30,659 nucleotides of DNA from an uncultured Bacteroides sp. (GTDB lineage Bacteria; Bacteroidota; Bacteroidia; Bacteroidales; Bacteroidaceae): assembly GCA_934716785.1 (NCBI GenBank), contig CAKUYM010000016.1, positions 1 to 30,659 of the forward strand. Reading direction: 5' to 3'. This document shows, piece by piece, positions 1 through 9,311 of this stretch; the stretch's first letter is position 1; the number at the start of each line of letters is the position of its first letter. The position numbers and the translations under genes were made by a program. The notes beneath the pieces are model-generated. The model was not told where the DNA came from and searched no databases. It was given only the letters and a program-made list of their open reading frames with translations.

Positions 1-1230
1 GCTCGGATCAGTATATCCATCTTGTCCTGCATAATTTTTATTCATGCCAGGGCAGTTACTGCCATCGTTCATGTAGTATGCATCACACTGTTTTTGTGTC
101 ATACCGTGGCAGTTGTATCCTCCCCCTTGCGAACGGGGAAGCTGATGAATCACCATTACTTCAATATCCTCACTTCCTTGGTTCTTTCCACGAGAGAATA
201 TAAGTTCCGGATTATTGTAAATGCTGACAGTTCCATCGAACAAGGAGCGGTAAGAATCAAACGGGTCGATGTCTTCCCATCCATTTGGCCACGCATTGAG
301 ATGGAAAGTTCCATTATCATCGGGAGGTGTAATCGTTGCCGGATAGGCCAAAGAAGAATAGTCTCTTTTATAGGAAACATACAACTGATACCGATTCAGT
401 TCCATGACATCTTTAGCTGCTGCCGCAGCCTTTGCCCATTTGGACTCGTCATAAGTGCTCGAAAGCAGTTGACGCCCATTTTTATCGACCAATGCAGTAA
501 CCACCTCTTGCGGAGCCTTGCCGTTGAACAAGGGACTTGCCGCATAAAGCAACACTCGTGAACGAAGCCCCAATGCAGCGCCGCGGGTAGGACGTACAAT
601 CTCTTGCAAGTCGCGCTGGCTCGGCAGCATCGAAGCAGCCTTCACACATTCGTTAGCAATATAATCGGCACACTCATCATAAGAGTTGCGCAACAAAGAG
701 ATTTCATCATACTCTTTCGTATAATCAAGCGTTTCATCGGGTACAATGGGAACCGGACCGAATGTGCGGAGCAACACCCAATAGAAATAAGCCCGCAAGA
801 AATGCGCCTGTCCTTTCATATCAGTAATATCGGCTCCCGAAAGTTCTTTATTCATATCTACATTGTTCAGAAAAATAGATACTTGACGAATAGCCTTATA
901 TGAGTTTTCCCATATATTCAGGTTAATCTTATTTCCAGTCTCCGTATATGTACCACAACGCCAACCTGAATAATCATAATCTCCATAGTACATATCATCA
1001 GCAAAATTGAATGCAATAGTCTTCTTACTGCATACCTGTTGCATCTCATTGTTGTTCAAAAATTCATAAGCATAAGCCAGCCATTCATTGGTATAGTTCT
1101 TATCCTCAAAAACCTTTTCTATTGATATCTTCTTATCAAAAAGATAGTCAGAATCCAAGAAATCGGAACAGCTGGTAAAAGCTCCCCCCAGTCCTACTGT
1201 AAGGCATAAATGTATAATAAACTTTTTCAT
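1..1230 (-). CDS. SusD-like outer-membrane glycan-binding lipoprotein (3' end cut by window edge)
   Basis: The reverse strand reads open from an ATG at 1230 to the left edge, giving 410 residues with no stop. SusD-family proteins usually have about 500-600, so the C-terminus is missing. The N-terminus is a lipoprotein signal peptide with lipobox FTSC, lipidated Cys about residue 21, followed by the SusD-like SDFLD. The body has the helical TPR-type features of the family, for example GQAHFLRAYFYW and RPTRGAALGLRSRVLLYAASP. SusD proteins form the lid of a SusC barrel at the cell surface and hand oligosaccharides to it. The gene starts 13 nt after the SusC stop, the usual coupled susC-susD arrangement. 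The specific ligand cannot be read from sequence. Confidence 0.93.
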   Translation of the reverse strand, partial: MKKFIIHLCLTVGLGGAFTSCSDFLDSDYLFDKKISIEKVFEDKNYTNEWLAYAYEFLNNNEMQQVCSKKTIAFNFADDMYYGDYDYSGWRCGTYTETGNKINLNIWENSYKAIRQVSIFLNNVDMNKELSGADITDMKGQAHFLRAYFYWVLLRTFGPVPIVPDETLDYTKEYDEISLLRNSYDECADYIANECVKAASMLPSQRDLQEIVRPTRGAALGLRSRVLLYAASPLFNGKAPQEVVTALVDKNGRQLLSSTYDESKWAKAAAAAKDVMELNRYQLYVSYKRDYSSLAYPATITPPDDNGTFHLNAWPNGWEDIDPFDSYRSLFDGTVSIYNNPELIFSRGKNQGSEDIEVMVIHQLPRSQGGGYNCHGMTQKQCDAYYMNDGSNCPGMNKNYAGQDGYTDPS

Positions 1231-1243
1231 AATTCCTCGTTGT

Positions 1244-4200
1244 TTATAAATTAACTTGCAATCCCACTGAGAATGTCTTGCTTAGCGGGTATTTCTTTCC
1301 ATCCGAGCTTGCCAACTCCGGATCCCATAACTTAAAGCTTGAGAAAGTGAGCAAATTGGTTCCGATAAAGAAAACACGTACCTTATTCAAGTGAAGTTTA
1401 TTCACCAAGGCTGTCGGGAAAGAATAACCGATATCAAGAGTCTTTAATCGCAGATATGAGCCATTGCGCAGCCAATAGCTGGACTGCAATTCGTTGTTCG
1501 AGTTCGATCCATACGACAGACGCGGATAATCGGCATTCGGATCTTCGTTTACACCAAGAATCCAGCGGTTACCCTCCGCCATTTCTTTCAGCACATTACC
1601 CCAGCCATCTCCACCACTGAACATGTGTACGGTGGTACCATTAATAAAGAATGATGATTTGCCGGCACCTTGAAAGTGCATATTGACATCCAACCCTTTC
1701 CACTTCGCAGAAAGTCCGAAACCATAAACAAGATTAGGTCTGGTTGTAGAACCGATAGCTACAATATCTCCACTATCAATGACTCCGTCACCATTGATAT
1801 CCGCATATTTGATATCACCCGGCATAATGTCGCCTGATTGCTTCGGACTGTTACGAATATCCTCATAGTCCTTGAACAGCCCCAAAGCCAAATAACCGGT
1901 TGCTTGGTTCACACGCTGTCCCTTCTTCAATTTATATTCGTAAATCGTATTCTCCTCGTCATACTCTATAATTTCATTCTTACTATAAGTAATGTTACCA
2001 CGCAATGTAAAGTCAACCTTGCCGACTCTCTGCTTCAATGCAAAGTTTCCATCGAACCCTTTCGCTTCTACAATACCGACATTTGCACTCGGTGTATATT
2101 CGATACCTGCTTCATAAGGGATTGAATTTCTCGCCTTATAAATTCCTTCACGATGTTCGAAGAAATAGTCAACCGCACCTGTCAATTTATCATTGAAGAA
2201 AGAAAAATCAATACCCAAGTCCTGCTTGGTAGAGACCTCCCATGAAACATTGGCCGAAGCGATAGAAGAGTAATGCATTCCATCCCACGTCTTTGCAGCG
2301 CTATTAATATCCGAGAAGTTGAATGAACCGGAAGTAGCGATATTATAAGTATACGGGAAACGACTGTTACCTAAGTTGTCATTACCAGTTTTACCCCACG
2401 AATAACGCACCTTAAACATATTAACCACCTTCCCTACATGATTCTTAATAAAAGGTTCTTCAGCAACATTCCATGCACCAGAGAAAGCCGGGAAGAAACC
2501 AAAACGGTAATCCTTATGGAAGTTCTCCGAACCATTGTATCCGAAATTGAAGTCAACAAAGTAGCGGTAATTCCAGTTATAGTTAACGCGCCCGGCTATA
2601 CCTTGGTTACGACGAGGCAATGTATTTTTCAAGTCAGTACCAATACCTTGCGTATAAATTTTGGAAGATTGGGTGTATTTCAGTACAGCCCCCGGATGGT
2701 GTGCCTTGAAAGCACGATTATAGTGCAATTCCCATTCAAAGAATTCGTTACGGTCACCGCTCGAACCAGAAGAGGTATTCTTGTCCATCGTCTTCTCGTC
2801 TCTTAGCTTCGTGAAAAGTAACGAACCGTCAGCCTGCCGATAACGGTCTGCTTTCCAAACTTCCGGGCTCTCATAACGCTTAATCCAGTTTGAATTGTTA
2901 GTATCATAACCGAAGCGCCCGACAAAACGCAACCCTTTCGTAATAAAATCCAACTTTTGTTCCAAAGTAACATTAGTCTGGATATTGTTTTTCCAACTTT
3001 CGTTATATCCGGTCATTGTAGCCTGAACCCATGGATTTAAGTTATCATCTTGGTCTGACCATGCCGGAATACGTCCATCAGAGTAGGTCACAGGCATCAT
3101 GATAGAATTATACCCCATCAACACTGTCCATATGTTGTTTGTACCTGAACCCGGATCATTTTGCTTACGTAATGAACCCGAAAGACCAAACTTTAATAAA
3201 GTCGTTTTTGTAATATCAATATCAATATTCATACGATATGTCCATTTCCGATAATTGGCATTTGTGTTGTAGTTCTTCAAAACTTTGTCTGCCTTGTACA
3301 TACCTTGCTGATCCTGGTAGCTACCGCCTACGTAATAACGCGCCGTCTTTCCACCACCGGTCATATTCAATGAGACACGTGAACTCCATGCTCCATCACG
3401 CATCATTACATCCATCCAATCTACATTCGGAAAGCGATCCGGATCCAGCCCTGTACGAAACAATTCCAACTCCGTATCGGAATAAAGCAATGCCTGATTT
3501 CGTGCAGCTTTTGCTTCGTTCGCCATTGAGGCATATGTATAACCGTCAACAAATTCAGGCACTTTGGTAAGCGTACTGTAAAAACCTTCCGCTTTTGCAT
3601 TGATATTGATCTTTCCTTCCTTACCCCGACGTGTATTGATCAAGACTACGCCATTGGCACCCTTACTACCATAAATCGCTGTAGCAGAAGCATCTTTTAA
3701 TACTGTGAATGATTCAATATCCTCCACACTGACTTCATCAATGTCTCGTTCAAAGCCATCTACGAGCACCAATGCTGCCGTATTTGCACCAAAAGTGGAG
3801 ATACTTCGAATCCAGAATTCAGATACGCTACCCGGGCGACCGGATGTCTGCATTGCCATAACGCCAGGTACCACTCCGGCAAGACCATCAACCACCGATG
3901 TAGACGGTACAGCCTTCAAGGCATCCACATCCACATTCGTCACGGCACCGGTCACTGCAATTTTCTTTTGCGCCCCCAATCCGGTTACTACCACTTCATC
4001 AATAACAGTGGAAGCAGCTTCTTTCATGGTGACGTTTACTACTGTCTGCTCCTTGAGCAACACGTGTACCGTCTCGTAGCCAACGTATGAAAAGACCAAC
4101 CGATTATAGGCAGGTACATTAATCCGGTACTTTCCATTTATATCTGTGATGACACCTAATCCCGGCATATCCTGTACAGAGATATTCACACCGATAAGCG

Positions 4201-4312
4201 GTTCTTTGTCAGCATCCGTCACAATTCCTGTCACTGTAATAGTCTTTTCCTGCGCCCACCCTTGCAGGGAAAGACCTATCAACAGCATCCCTATTAATAA
4301 TAATTTTTTCAT
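1244..4312 (-). CDS. SusC-like TonB-dependent outer-membrane transporter
   Basis: This 1022-residue protein carries, in order, a signal peptide ending near GWAQ (residues 1-21), a carboxypeptidase-D regulatory-like beta-sandwich (about 24-100), a TonB-box-like DEVVVTG (about 105-111), a plug domain with LVLVDGF and the hallmark LKDASATAIYGSKGANGVV (about 205-223), then a long beta-barrel ending in an aromatic-rich C-terminus. It imports the oligosaccharides released at the surface, powered by TonB-ExbBD. I placed the start at the ATG at 4312, because MKKLLLIGMLL gives a proper signal peptide; an in-frame ATG at 4330 would add six residues and would sit 3 nt after the upstream stop. The gene lies 21 nt after the IPT/NHL gene and 13 nt before the SusD gene, so all are likely one transcript. 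Confidence 0.96.
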   Translation of the reverse strand: MKKLLLIGMLLIGLSLQGWAQEKTITVTGIVTDADKEPLIGVNISVQDMPGLGVITDINGKYRINVPAYNRLVFSYVGYETVHVLLKEQTVVNVTMKEAASTVIDEVVVTGLGAQKKIAVTGAVTNVDVDALKAVPSTSVVDGLAGVVPGVMAMQTSGRPGSVSEFWIRSISTFGANTAALVLVDGFERDIDEVSVEDIESFTVLKDASATAIYGSKGANGVVLINTRRGKEGKININAKAEGFYSTLTKVPEFVDGYTYASMANEAKAARNQALLYSDTELELFRTGLDPDRFPNVDWMDVMMRDGAWSSRVSLNMTGGGKTARYYVGGSYQDQQGMYKADKVLKNYNTNANYRKWTYRMNIDIDITKTTLLKFGLSGSLRKQNDPGSGTNNIWTVLMGYNSIMMPVTYSDGRIPAWSDQDDNLNPWVQATMTGYNESWKNNIQTNVTLEQKLDFITKGLRFVGRFGYDTNNSNWIKRYESPEVWKADRYRQADGSLLFTKLRDEKTMDKNTSSGSSGDRNEFFEWELHYNRAFKAHHPGAVLKYTQSSKIYTQGIGTDLKNTLPRRNQGIAGRVNYNWNYRYFVDFNFGYNGSENFHKDYRFGFFPAFSGAWNVAEEPFIKNHVGKVVNMFKVRYSWGKTGNDNLGNSRFPYTYNIATSGSFNFSDINSAAKTWDGMHYSSIASANVSWEVSTKQDLGIDFSFFNDKLTGAVDYFFEHREGIYKARNSIPYEAGIEYTPSANVGIVEAKGFDGNFALKQRVGKVDFTLRGNITYSKNEIIEYDEENTIYEYKLKKGQRVNQATGYLALGLFKDYEDIRNSPKQSGDIMPGDIKYADINGDGVIDSGDIVAIGSTTRPNLVYGFGLSAKWKGLDVNMHFQGAGKSSFFINGTTVHMFSGGDGWGNVLKEMAEGNRWILGVNEDPNADYPRLSYGSNSNNELQSSYWLRNGSYLRLKTLDIGYSFPTALVNKLHLNKVRVFFIGTNLLTFSSFKLWDPELASSDGKKYPLSKTFSVGLQVNL

Positions 4313-4333
4313 AAGACATGTGTTTATCATTGA

Positions 4334-5746
4334 TTATTCTTCCAAAGCAATTTTACGTATTACCTTATTATTTCGCTCTCCTACATAAAAACATCCTCTC
4401 TTCTCATCGTAAGCGATTGCCCATGGACGGTCAAATCGAGCCTCCGTACGCAATGCACCATCCGCATATCCTCCAGCCGCAATATCTTTTCCACGTCCGG
4501 CAAAAGTATAGACACGCCCTGTCGGTGTTAATACACGCACACAATTGTTATAGTCATCTGTAAAATAGAAATCGTATTCATCTTTATCACCGGCATAATC
4601 GGGATTTTTCACAAAAACGCCCTGACCGGGGCCTCGCATCCGCACTGTAGATCCCACTCCATCAGCATATCCGGCAGCGCCATCGCTACCTGCAACAATA
4701 TAAGGAGTACCAAACATTTTAGTTTCTTCATCATAGTCCAAACGCGCGATGTAACCTGAATTATTACCAGAATAGTACAAACGCATCATATAAGCATATT
4801 TGCCGCTTGGATGAAGAACAAATCGCAGATTTTCCTTTGTTTTTACATGTTTAGTAGTAAGAGTCGTCTCTTTCGTTGCAAAGTCATATCGGTAAATATC
4901 CTGCGTATAATATGCCGTATAATACAGTTGTCCGTCAGGATGAACCATCGCAGCATTTCCCGATTTCAATTTGCCCAATGTGCTTTCCAAATCGACTTTT
5001 GTTGTAAAACCGGAAGCACGGCTATACACTATATTAACATTTCCATCGCTACTTAAGTCTCGGGTTACAATCATATCCTGATTTTCATCCGGTGTCCAAC
5101 TAATAATAGTGGGGCGCTCTGTGGAATAGGAGATGTGACTTAAGAATTCCACGGTTTCATTTGCAAAATTAACCTTACGGACAGGACCTAAATTAGCGCT
5201 GGAGATATACATAATATCAAAATTAGATTTAGGATCAAATGCAAACCAGCTAATCCCCTCCATATATCCACAGTTGTCAAAGGAGCCTTCAGACTCTTTG
5301 GCATCCTTCCAATCCTCAAAACGCTGTCCGGCAATAGTTGTCACCAGCCACTGCTTTTGATACGTAAACTTGGCTTCCGCTACACCATAGGCAATCTCTT
5401 CCCCTTCGTCATCACAGGCTGCGACTTCCACCTCATCACCATAGGCCCCCTTAGGTACTACACAATACAAAGCATCATTCTTCACCGAGACCACGTTGGC
5501 TTGCTTACCTCCCACCGTGACTCTAATCCTCGAAACATCATTTCCGAAGTTATCCCCATATATCATCAGATTATTACCATAGCCACCTTCTTTCGGCATA
5601 AAGTCGGTAACCACAATCGGTTTGCTTGGGTCGAATCCCCCTTTCACATCATCGTCCTTACAAGACACAAAGCCAAATGCAAATAAGGCAAGCACAGCAG
5701 CACATAAGCAACCATGCAGACTTTTCCAACATTTTTCCTTTTTCAT
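4334..5746 (-). CDS. IPT/TIG-NHL surface lipoprotein, probable surface glycan-binding protein
   Basis: This is a 470-residue lipoprotein with lipobox FVSC (Cys29) followed by KDDD, an acidic stretch like the lipoprotein export signal of Bacteroidetes that directs surface display. Residues about 43-129 form an IPT/TIG immunoglobulin-like domain (PIVVTDFMPKEGG, GDNFGND). Residues about 130-470 form an NHL-type beta-propeller; visible repeat ends include YADGVGSTVRMRGP and the closing NNKVIRKIALE. Proteins of this build sit in the SusE/SusF position of many Bacteroides PULs and are thought to bind glycan at the surface; no catalytic motif is evident. It follows the GH43 gene by 33 nt and precedes SusC by 21 nt. 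The binding role is inferred from position and architecture. Confidence 0.88.
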   Translation of the reverse strand: MKKEKCWKSLHGCLCAAVLALFAFGFVSCKDDDVKGGFDPSKPIVVTDFMPKEGGYGNNLMIYGDNFGNDVSRIRVTVGGKQANVVSVKNDALYCVVPKGAYGDEVEVAACDDEGEEIAYGVAEAKFTYQKQWLVTTIAGQRFEDWKDAKESEGSFDNCGYMEGISWFAFDPKSNFDIMYISSANLGPVRKVNFANETVEFLSHISYSTERPTIISWTPDENQDMIVTRDLSSDGNVNIVYSRASGFTTKVDLESTLGKLKSGNAAMVHPDGQLYYTAYYTQDIYRYDFATKETTLTTKHVKTKENLRFVLHPSGKYAYMMRLYYSGNNSGYIARLDYDEETKMFGTPYIVAGSDGAAGYADGVGSTVRMRGPGQGVFVKNPDYAGDKDEYDFYFTDDYNNCVRVLTPTGRVYTFAGRGKDIAAGGYADGALRTEARFDRPWAIAYDEKRGCFYVGERNNKVIRKIALEE

Positions 5747-5779
5747 ATATTACATTAATGATTAATAGTTTGTACTTCC

Positions 5780-7690
5780 TTATTTATAGAATACCGGAAT
5801 CAGGTCTGACTCGGAGGGTAAAAGATTCTTGAGATAAGGCCATCCATCGCTCGTCCACAGCAAGCGATCCAGCATTCCATAGCGCCCTCCGAATGTAGAT
5901 TTATTCCCTTTCTCTTTGTAATAATAACTGTGATAAATCATCCACTCCGTGCCTGCATCATCTTTAATGATGACAGAGTTATGACCCGGTCCGACCCATT
6001 TTGTTCTATCACCTCCGTCTACAACAAGTTCCCAGCTATTGTCAAGCATCCTTTTGCCTTTTTTATCCACATACGGACCCAGCAAACTTGTAGAACGTCC
6101 TACAACAACTGCATATGAGCTGTTTTCACCGGCACAACAATTACCAATAGAAGCAAATAAATAGTAATAATTACCTTTTTTATAGATATTAGTTCCTTCA
6201 AAAGCATTTCCACATACTTTCTGCTTTAAGACAGGATTACCCTCCGAATCACGTTTCACAGCAAGACCGTCTTCTGTAAGCTCTACGACATAGATTCCAG
6301 TAAAACTTCCATAAAACAAATATTTATGCCCATTCTCTTCATAATAGCACTGGTCAATACAGTTTGCTCCGAATTCTTCATTTGAAAGCAATAACTTACT
6401 ATCCAAAAAAGCTCCTTTAGGGTAATCATTAGTGCAAGTTCCCAATGGTGTATCGGCTGTCACTACACATGTATGGCTTTGAGCTGTCCCATTCATCTTT
6501 GCATACGAATAATAAAGGACGTATTTCCCATTAATATATTGCATATCCGGTGCCCAAAAGGCATTGTCCGTATTCCATGAAGGCTTAGTCGCTTTCTGAA
6601 AAGCATTCTTCTCATATGTCCAATTCACCAAGTCAGTAGAACTGTAGACTGGCATCCAATCTTTTGAATTCTGAGTAGCATATAAATAGAACCGTCCATC
6701 CTGAGCTAAAATCACTGTAGGATCGGCTACACTTCTATCCGAAATAATCGGATTGGTATAGAACTGCCCCACTACTACATAATACACATTATCCTTACAA
6801 GTTACTTGACTAGTAGAAGGATTAGTCAAAACCAATGGCAACAGATAGTATTTCACTTCAATTGCATTCCGGCGAATTGAAAATTTAACTTCCGCCTCAC
6901 GATCTCCAATAGTATATTTTACTTGTCCCAAGTTAAAACTACCTTCTGGCAACAGCTCGTAATCAGTACTATACTGTTTATTGTAAACCTCTAATAATTC
7001 AGCTGCATTTTCCGGAACTTTAAGGTCACAAGTAAAGTCCCAACTACTTGCCATATCCTTGCCGTCTACCTTATAATCAAGTGCCGTCTTAATTACTGCG
7101 GTGGTAGATGCATCATTCACATTGATCTTATCTACAATCTCAGGCATAACAAATTCTACATTGGCATAATCAATAACAAGTTGAAGCAGTACATCACGTT
7201 GTCCTTTTCTCAAATCCACCTCATTACTATTTAACCGCAAAGGGAGCAAGTAGTGAGTTCCATTTTGGATCTCCGGGATAATTTGAGACGCTTCCACCTT
7301 TATATTTACATCAGTTTCTTTCACACCTGCTCCAAGAACCAGTTCTGATGAAGCTATCGAGTAATATGTTTTCGGAAGCATTGTAAAAGAAGTTCCCTTT
7401 TCTTCATTATAAGCATTTAACTCCTCTTCACTCCATACATCCAACTTTGCAGTAAACTCCGAATCCAGATTTCCTCCATGCCGTTTCACCGTCAAAGAGA
7501 ATACAGCCTCTCCCACATCAGCAACCGAAACTCTATTTAGCCCATACTGCTTTAAGGATAAATATGGCTTTGTCACACCACCTCCAGATGACTCATCATC
7601 TGTTCCGCAGGAAAAGAATAAAAACAGTCCTACCATCAAGCACATAGTGCTAATTCCCGAAAAAATTCTTTTGATTAATTTGTTATTCAT
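5780..7690 (-). CDS. Lipoprotein with two DUF1735-type domains and a GH43 catalytic domain
   Basis: This protein has 636 residues. The lipobox FFSC (Cys28) is followed by a Ser/Gly-rich linker. Residues about 40-175 and 180-310 look like two copies of the DUF1735/BT_3987-type beta-sandwich common in PUL lipoproteins. Residues about 310-636 are a five-bladed GH43 domain. The expected acidic triad is visible: Asp323 in VADPTVI (base), Asp446 in CIDQCYY (pKa modulator) and Glu498 in FEGTNIY (acid), with His570 in GPGHNS. The FASIGNCCAG...YAVVVGRS block resembles endo-arabinanase-type GH43 enzymes, so cleavage of alpha-linked arabinose is the best guess. It is the first gene of the SusC/D transcript, which is unusual. 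Its catalytic domain resembles the other GH43 enzyme in this window (20725-21732). Confidence 0.9.
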   Translation of the reverse strand: MNNKLIKRIFSGISTMCLMVGLFLFFSCGTDDESSGGGVTKPYLSLKQYGLNRVSVADVGEAVFSLTVKRHGGNLDSEFTAKLDVWSEEELNAYNEEKGTSFTMLPKTYYSIASSELVLGAGVKETDVNIKVEASQIIPEIQNGTHYLLPLRLNSNEVDLRKGQRDVLLQLVIDYANVEFVMPEIVDKINVNDASTTAVIKTALDYKVDGKDMASSWDFTCDLKVPENAAELLEVYNKQYSTDYELLPEGSFNLGQVKYTIGDREAEVKFSIRRNAIEVKYYLLPLVLTNPSTSQVTCKDNVYYVVVGQFYTNPIISDRSVADPTVILAQDGRFYLYATQNSKDWMPVYSSTDLVNWTYEKNAFQKATKPSWNTDNAFWAPDMQYINGKYVLYYSYAKMNGTAQSHTCVVTADTPLGTCTNDYPKGAFLDSKLLLSNEEFGANCIDQCYYEENGHKYLFYGSFTGIYVVELTEDGLAVKRDSEGNPVLKQKVCGNAFEGTNIYKKGNYYYLFASIGNCCAGENSSYAVVVGRSTSLLGPYVDKKGKRMLDNSWELVVDGGDRTKWVGPGHNSVIIKDDAGTEWMIYHSYYYKEKGNKSTFGGRYGMLDRLLWTSDGWPYLKNLLPSESDLIPVFYK

Positions 7691-7790
7691 TACACATAGA
7701 TTTAAGTAATACTTAGTGTGTTTTTTTATTAAAAATGTTATCCTTCAACCATCTTTCTAACCCGTATTAAAAGCTAAATTCCGTGTTATA

Positions 7791-7804
7791 ATAATGATCA
7801 TTAT
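7791..7804. promoter_or_regulatory. Perfect 14-bp palindrome upstream of the SusC/D operon
   Basis: ATAATGATCATTAT is its own reverse complement and lies about 100 nt upstream of the GH43 ATG. It could be an operator for the HTCS or another dimeric regulator. Being AT-rich it could also arise by chance. If the -7 candidate at 7840-7847 is real, the palindrome would fall downstream of the transcription start. Confidence 0.3.
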
Positions 7805-7839
7805 CGTCATAAAGATGCTGACACCTCTATAAACCAATG

Positions 7840-7847
7840 CAAAAATA
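7840..7847 (-). promoter_or_regulatory. Candidate Bacteroides -7 element for the GH43-SusC-SusD operon
   Basis: On the minus strand this reads TATTTTTG, matching the Bacteroides -7 consensus TAnnTTTG. It would give a 5' leader of about 140 nt. I see no TTTG at the expected -33 spacing, so this is weak; activator-dependent PUL promoters often have a poor -33 box. Confidence 0.22.
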
Positions 7848-8067
7848 AAAATCAAAGATTATTTAGGATATTAAATATAGGTCAATAAATGAAAAATCCG
7901 TCTCAACCTAATATAAAGTATTCAGAAAAACTTGAAAGAAGATTTATTCGCATATATTTGAACAATATCTTTCTTTTATTGAACATTTTTTAGCAATCCA
8001 TTTTCGACCCATGCAACGTTTATCCCGCATAAAAACATTTGTGAATATAACACAATATCAGCATAAC

Positions 8068-8098
8068 GCCGTCACTATACAAAATAGACAGTGGCGGC
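8068..8098 (-). terminator. Imperfect hairpin after the SGNH esterase gene
   Basis: Arms 8068-8076 (GCCGTCACT) and 8090-8098 (AGTGGCGGC) pair over 9 bp with one imperfect position and a 13-nt loop. It begins about 27 nt after the esterase stop. There is no clear U-tract on either strand, and the imperfect pair is a G-U wobble only in plus-strand RNA, so termination of the leftward esterase transcript is only a possibility. Confidence 0.3.
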
Positions 8099-8125
8099 AT
8101 TATACCTTACTACAAATAATGATTT

Positions 8126-9196
8126 TTATCTAATAACTTTCTTTATAACCGGACAGACTAAATCGGCATACCTCATCATACCCAAGTCTGTAAAATGGAT
8201 ACCATCCACTGTAGCTTCTCCATCTTCTCCCAACATAGTTTTTGATGAAATCAAAATAATATTTTTCTCATTACTCTTCTTTAAGTGATGAAAAATCTCT
8301 TTTAATGTGTCATTTTTTCGTTGCACTTCTTTAGCAACCTTCTCATCATAAAATGTGTGAGTGAAAATTGGGTCCTCTATAAAAATAATTGGTATGTCAG
8401 GATGTTTGCTACGAATAATACGATAGAATATTTCCATCCGTTCTTTCATCTGTACAACAGAAGCATTAGGCACAAAATCCAAAACGAAAGCTCCGGCTTC
8501 AACTTCAGCCATCACTTTGGCTACTTCCAAATCCAGAAATGCATTTCCACTGAATCCCCAATTGATACATTCACGGTTTAACCTCCTTGATATAATATTG
8601 GTATGCGCCATCCCTGGACGTGACGCACAGCCTCCTTGAAGAATACTGGTGCCATAAAAAACAATAGGATTCTCACGAATAGGAGAATCTATTAATGGCT
8701 GACTAATGGTAGCTAAGGAGTCAATTCCTATAGACAGAGAAACAAGACCATCATATAATGGCAAATAAAGCATATATTCTCTTTCTTCAGGACACATATT
8801 TTTTATGATTATTGCCTGATTCTTTTTCCCCTTTGGGCGAGCACTATTAACAAAACGCCAATCTCCATTCTTTTGAAGACAGTAAAGGTCTAACCCCTTT
8901 ACCCCCGTATCGGTCATATGATTCATATGAGAATTAAAAAGAGCCACCCATTCAGTTGCTATCGTGGTAGTGTTACTGCGAAAACGGATTGCCATTCCCG
9001 CAGAATTACGGCTTAAATTCCATAATGGAGCACGAGAAATACTCTTTAATGAATCCGGAAACCTTTCATATCGTGCCCCAACGCATTCTGCCGCCCTTCC
9101 TAACAATGGAAAATTCGCAGCATCATGATATACCAACTGAGCATGTATATGAGAAACTAAAAATGACAGAATTAAAATACAAGAAAACCTTTTCAT
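8126..9196 (-). CDS. Secreted SGNH/GDSL hydrolase with N-terminal GxDLY domain (probable carbohydrate esterase)
   Basis: This is a 356-residue protein from the ATG at 9196; an in-frame TTG two codons upstream is unlikely. A signal peptide ends near HIHAQ. The N-terminal beta domain contains GLDLYCLQ, the GxDLY motif of this esterase type. The SGNH fold follows: nucleophile Ser in YGTSILQGG (about residue 184), Gly/Asn in NWGFSGNAF, Asn in DFVPNAS, and the Asp/His pair in DGIHFTD (about 331 and 334). All four family blocks are therefore present. In PULs such enzymes usually remove acetyl groups from glycans in the periplasm; the ester cleaved here is unknown. It is last in the GH115-propeller-GH105 group, 115 nt after GH105. 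Confidence 0.88.
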   Translation of the reverse strand: MKRFSCILILSFLVSHIHAQLVYHDAANFPLLGRAAECVGARYERFPDSLKSISRAPLWNLSRNSAGMAIRFRSNTTTIATEWVALFNSHMNHMTDTGVKGLDLYCLQKNGDWRFVNSARPKGKKNQAIIIKNMCPEEREYMLYLPLYDGLVSLSIGIDSLATISQPLIDSPIRENPIVFYGTSILQGGCASRPGMAHTNIISRRLNRECINWGFSGNAFLDLEVAKVMAEVEAGAFVLDFVPNASVVQMKERMEIFYRIIRSKHPDIPIIFIEDPIFTHTFYDEKVAKEVQRKNDTLKEIFHHLKKSNEKNIILISSKTMLGEDGEATVDGIHFTDLGMMRYADLVCPVIKKVIR

Positions 9197-9311
9197 ACCC
9201 AAACACTATAATCTCAAGTTTAAGCACTCAGAAATATCAGAATATTATGTAAAAAGTAACAATATACCATGAATAAAATACCCATAGTATATTGTCCAAC
9301 CTTTTATGGCT

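Larger units (their letters stand above)
7691..8125. other. 435-nt intergenic region, likely promoter region of the GH43-SusC-SusD operon
   Basis: This is the only stretch over 300 nt without a gene. It is AT-rich and separates the SGNH esterase (right) from the GH43 start (left). It contains a perfect 14-bp palindrome at 7791-7804, a possible minus-strand -7 element at 7840-7847 and an imperfect hairpin at 8068-8098 close to the esterase stop. I found no convincing open reading frame or RNA gene in it. Its length and position suggest that the left group of genes has its own promoter, probably controlled by the HTCS; that control is inference. Confidence 0.6.

Noticed and set aside
3660..3700. 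DASAT in the SusC plug as a possible ApbE flavinylation site
   Set aside because: This stretch is the standard SusC plug signature found in transporters without any link to ApbE.
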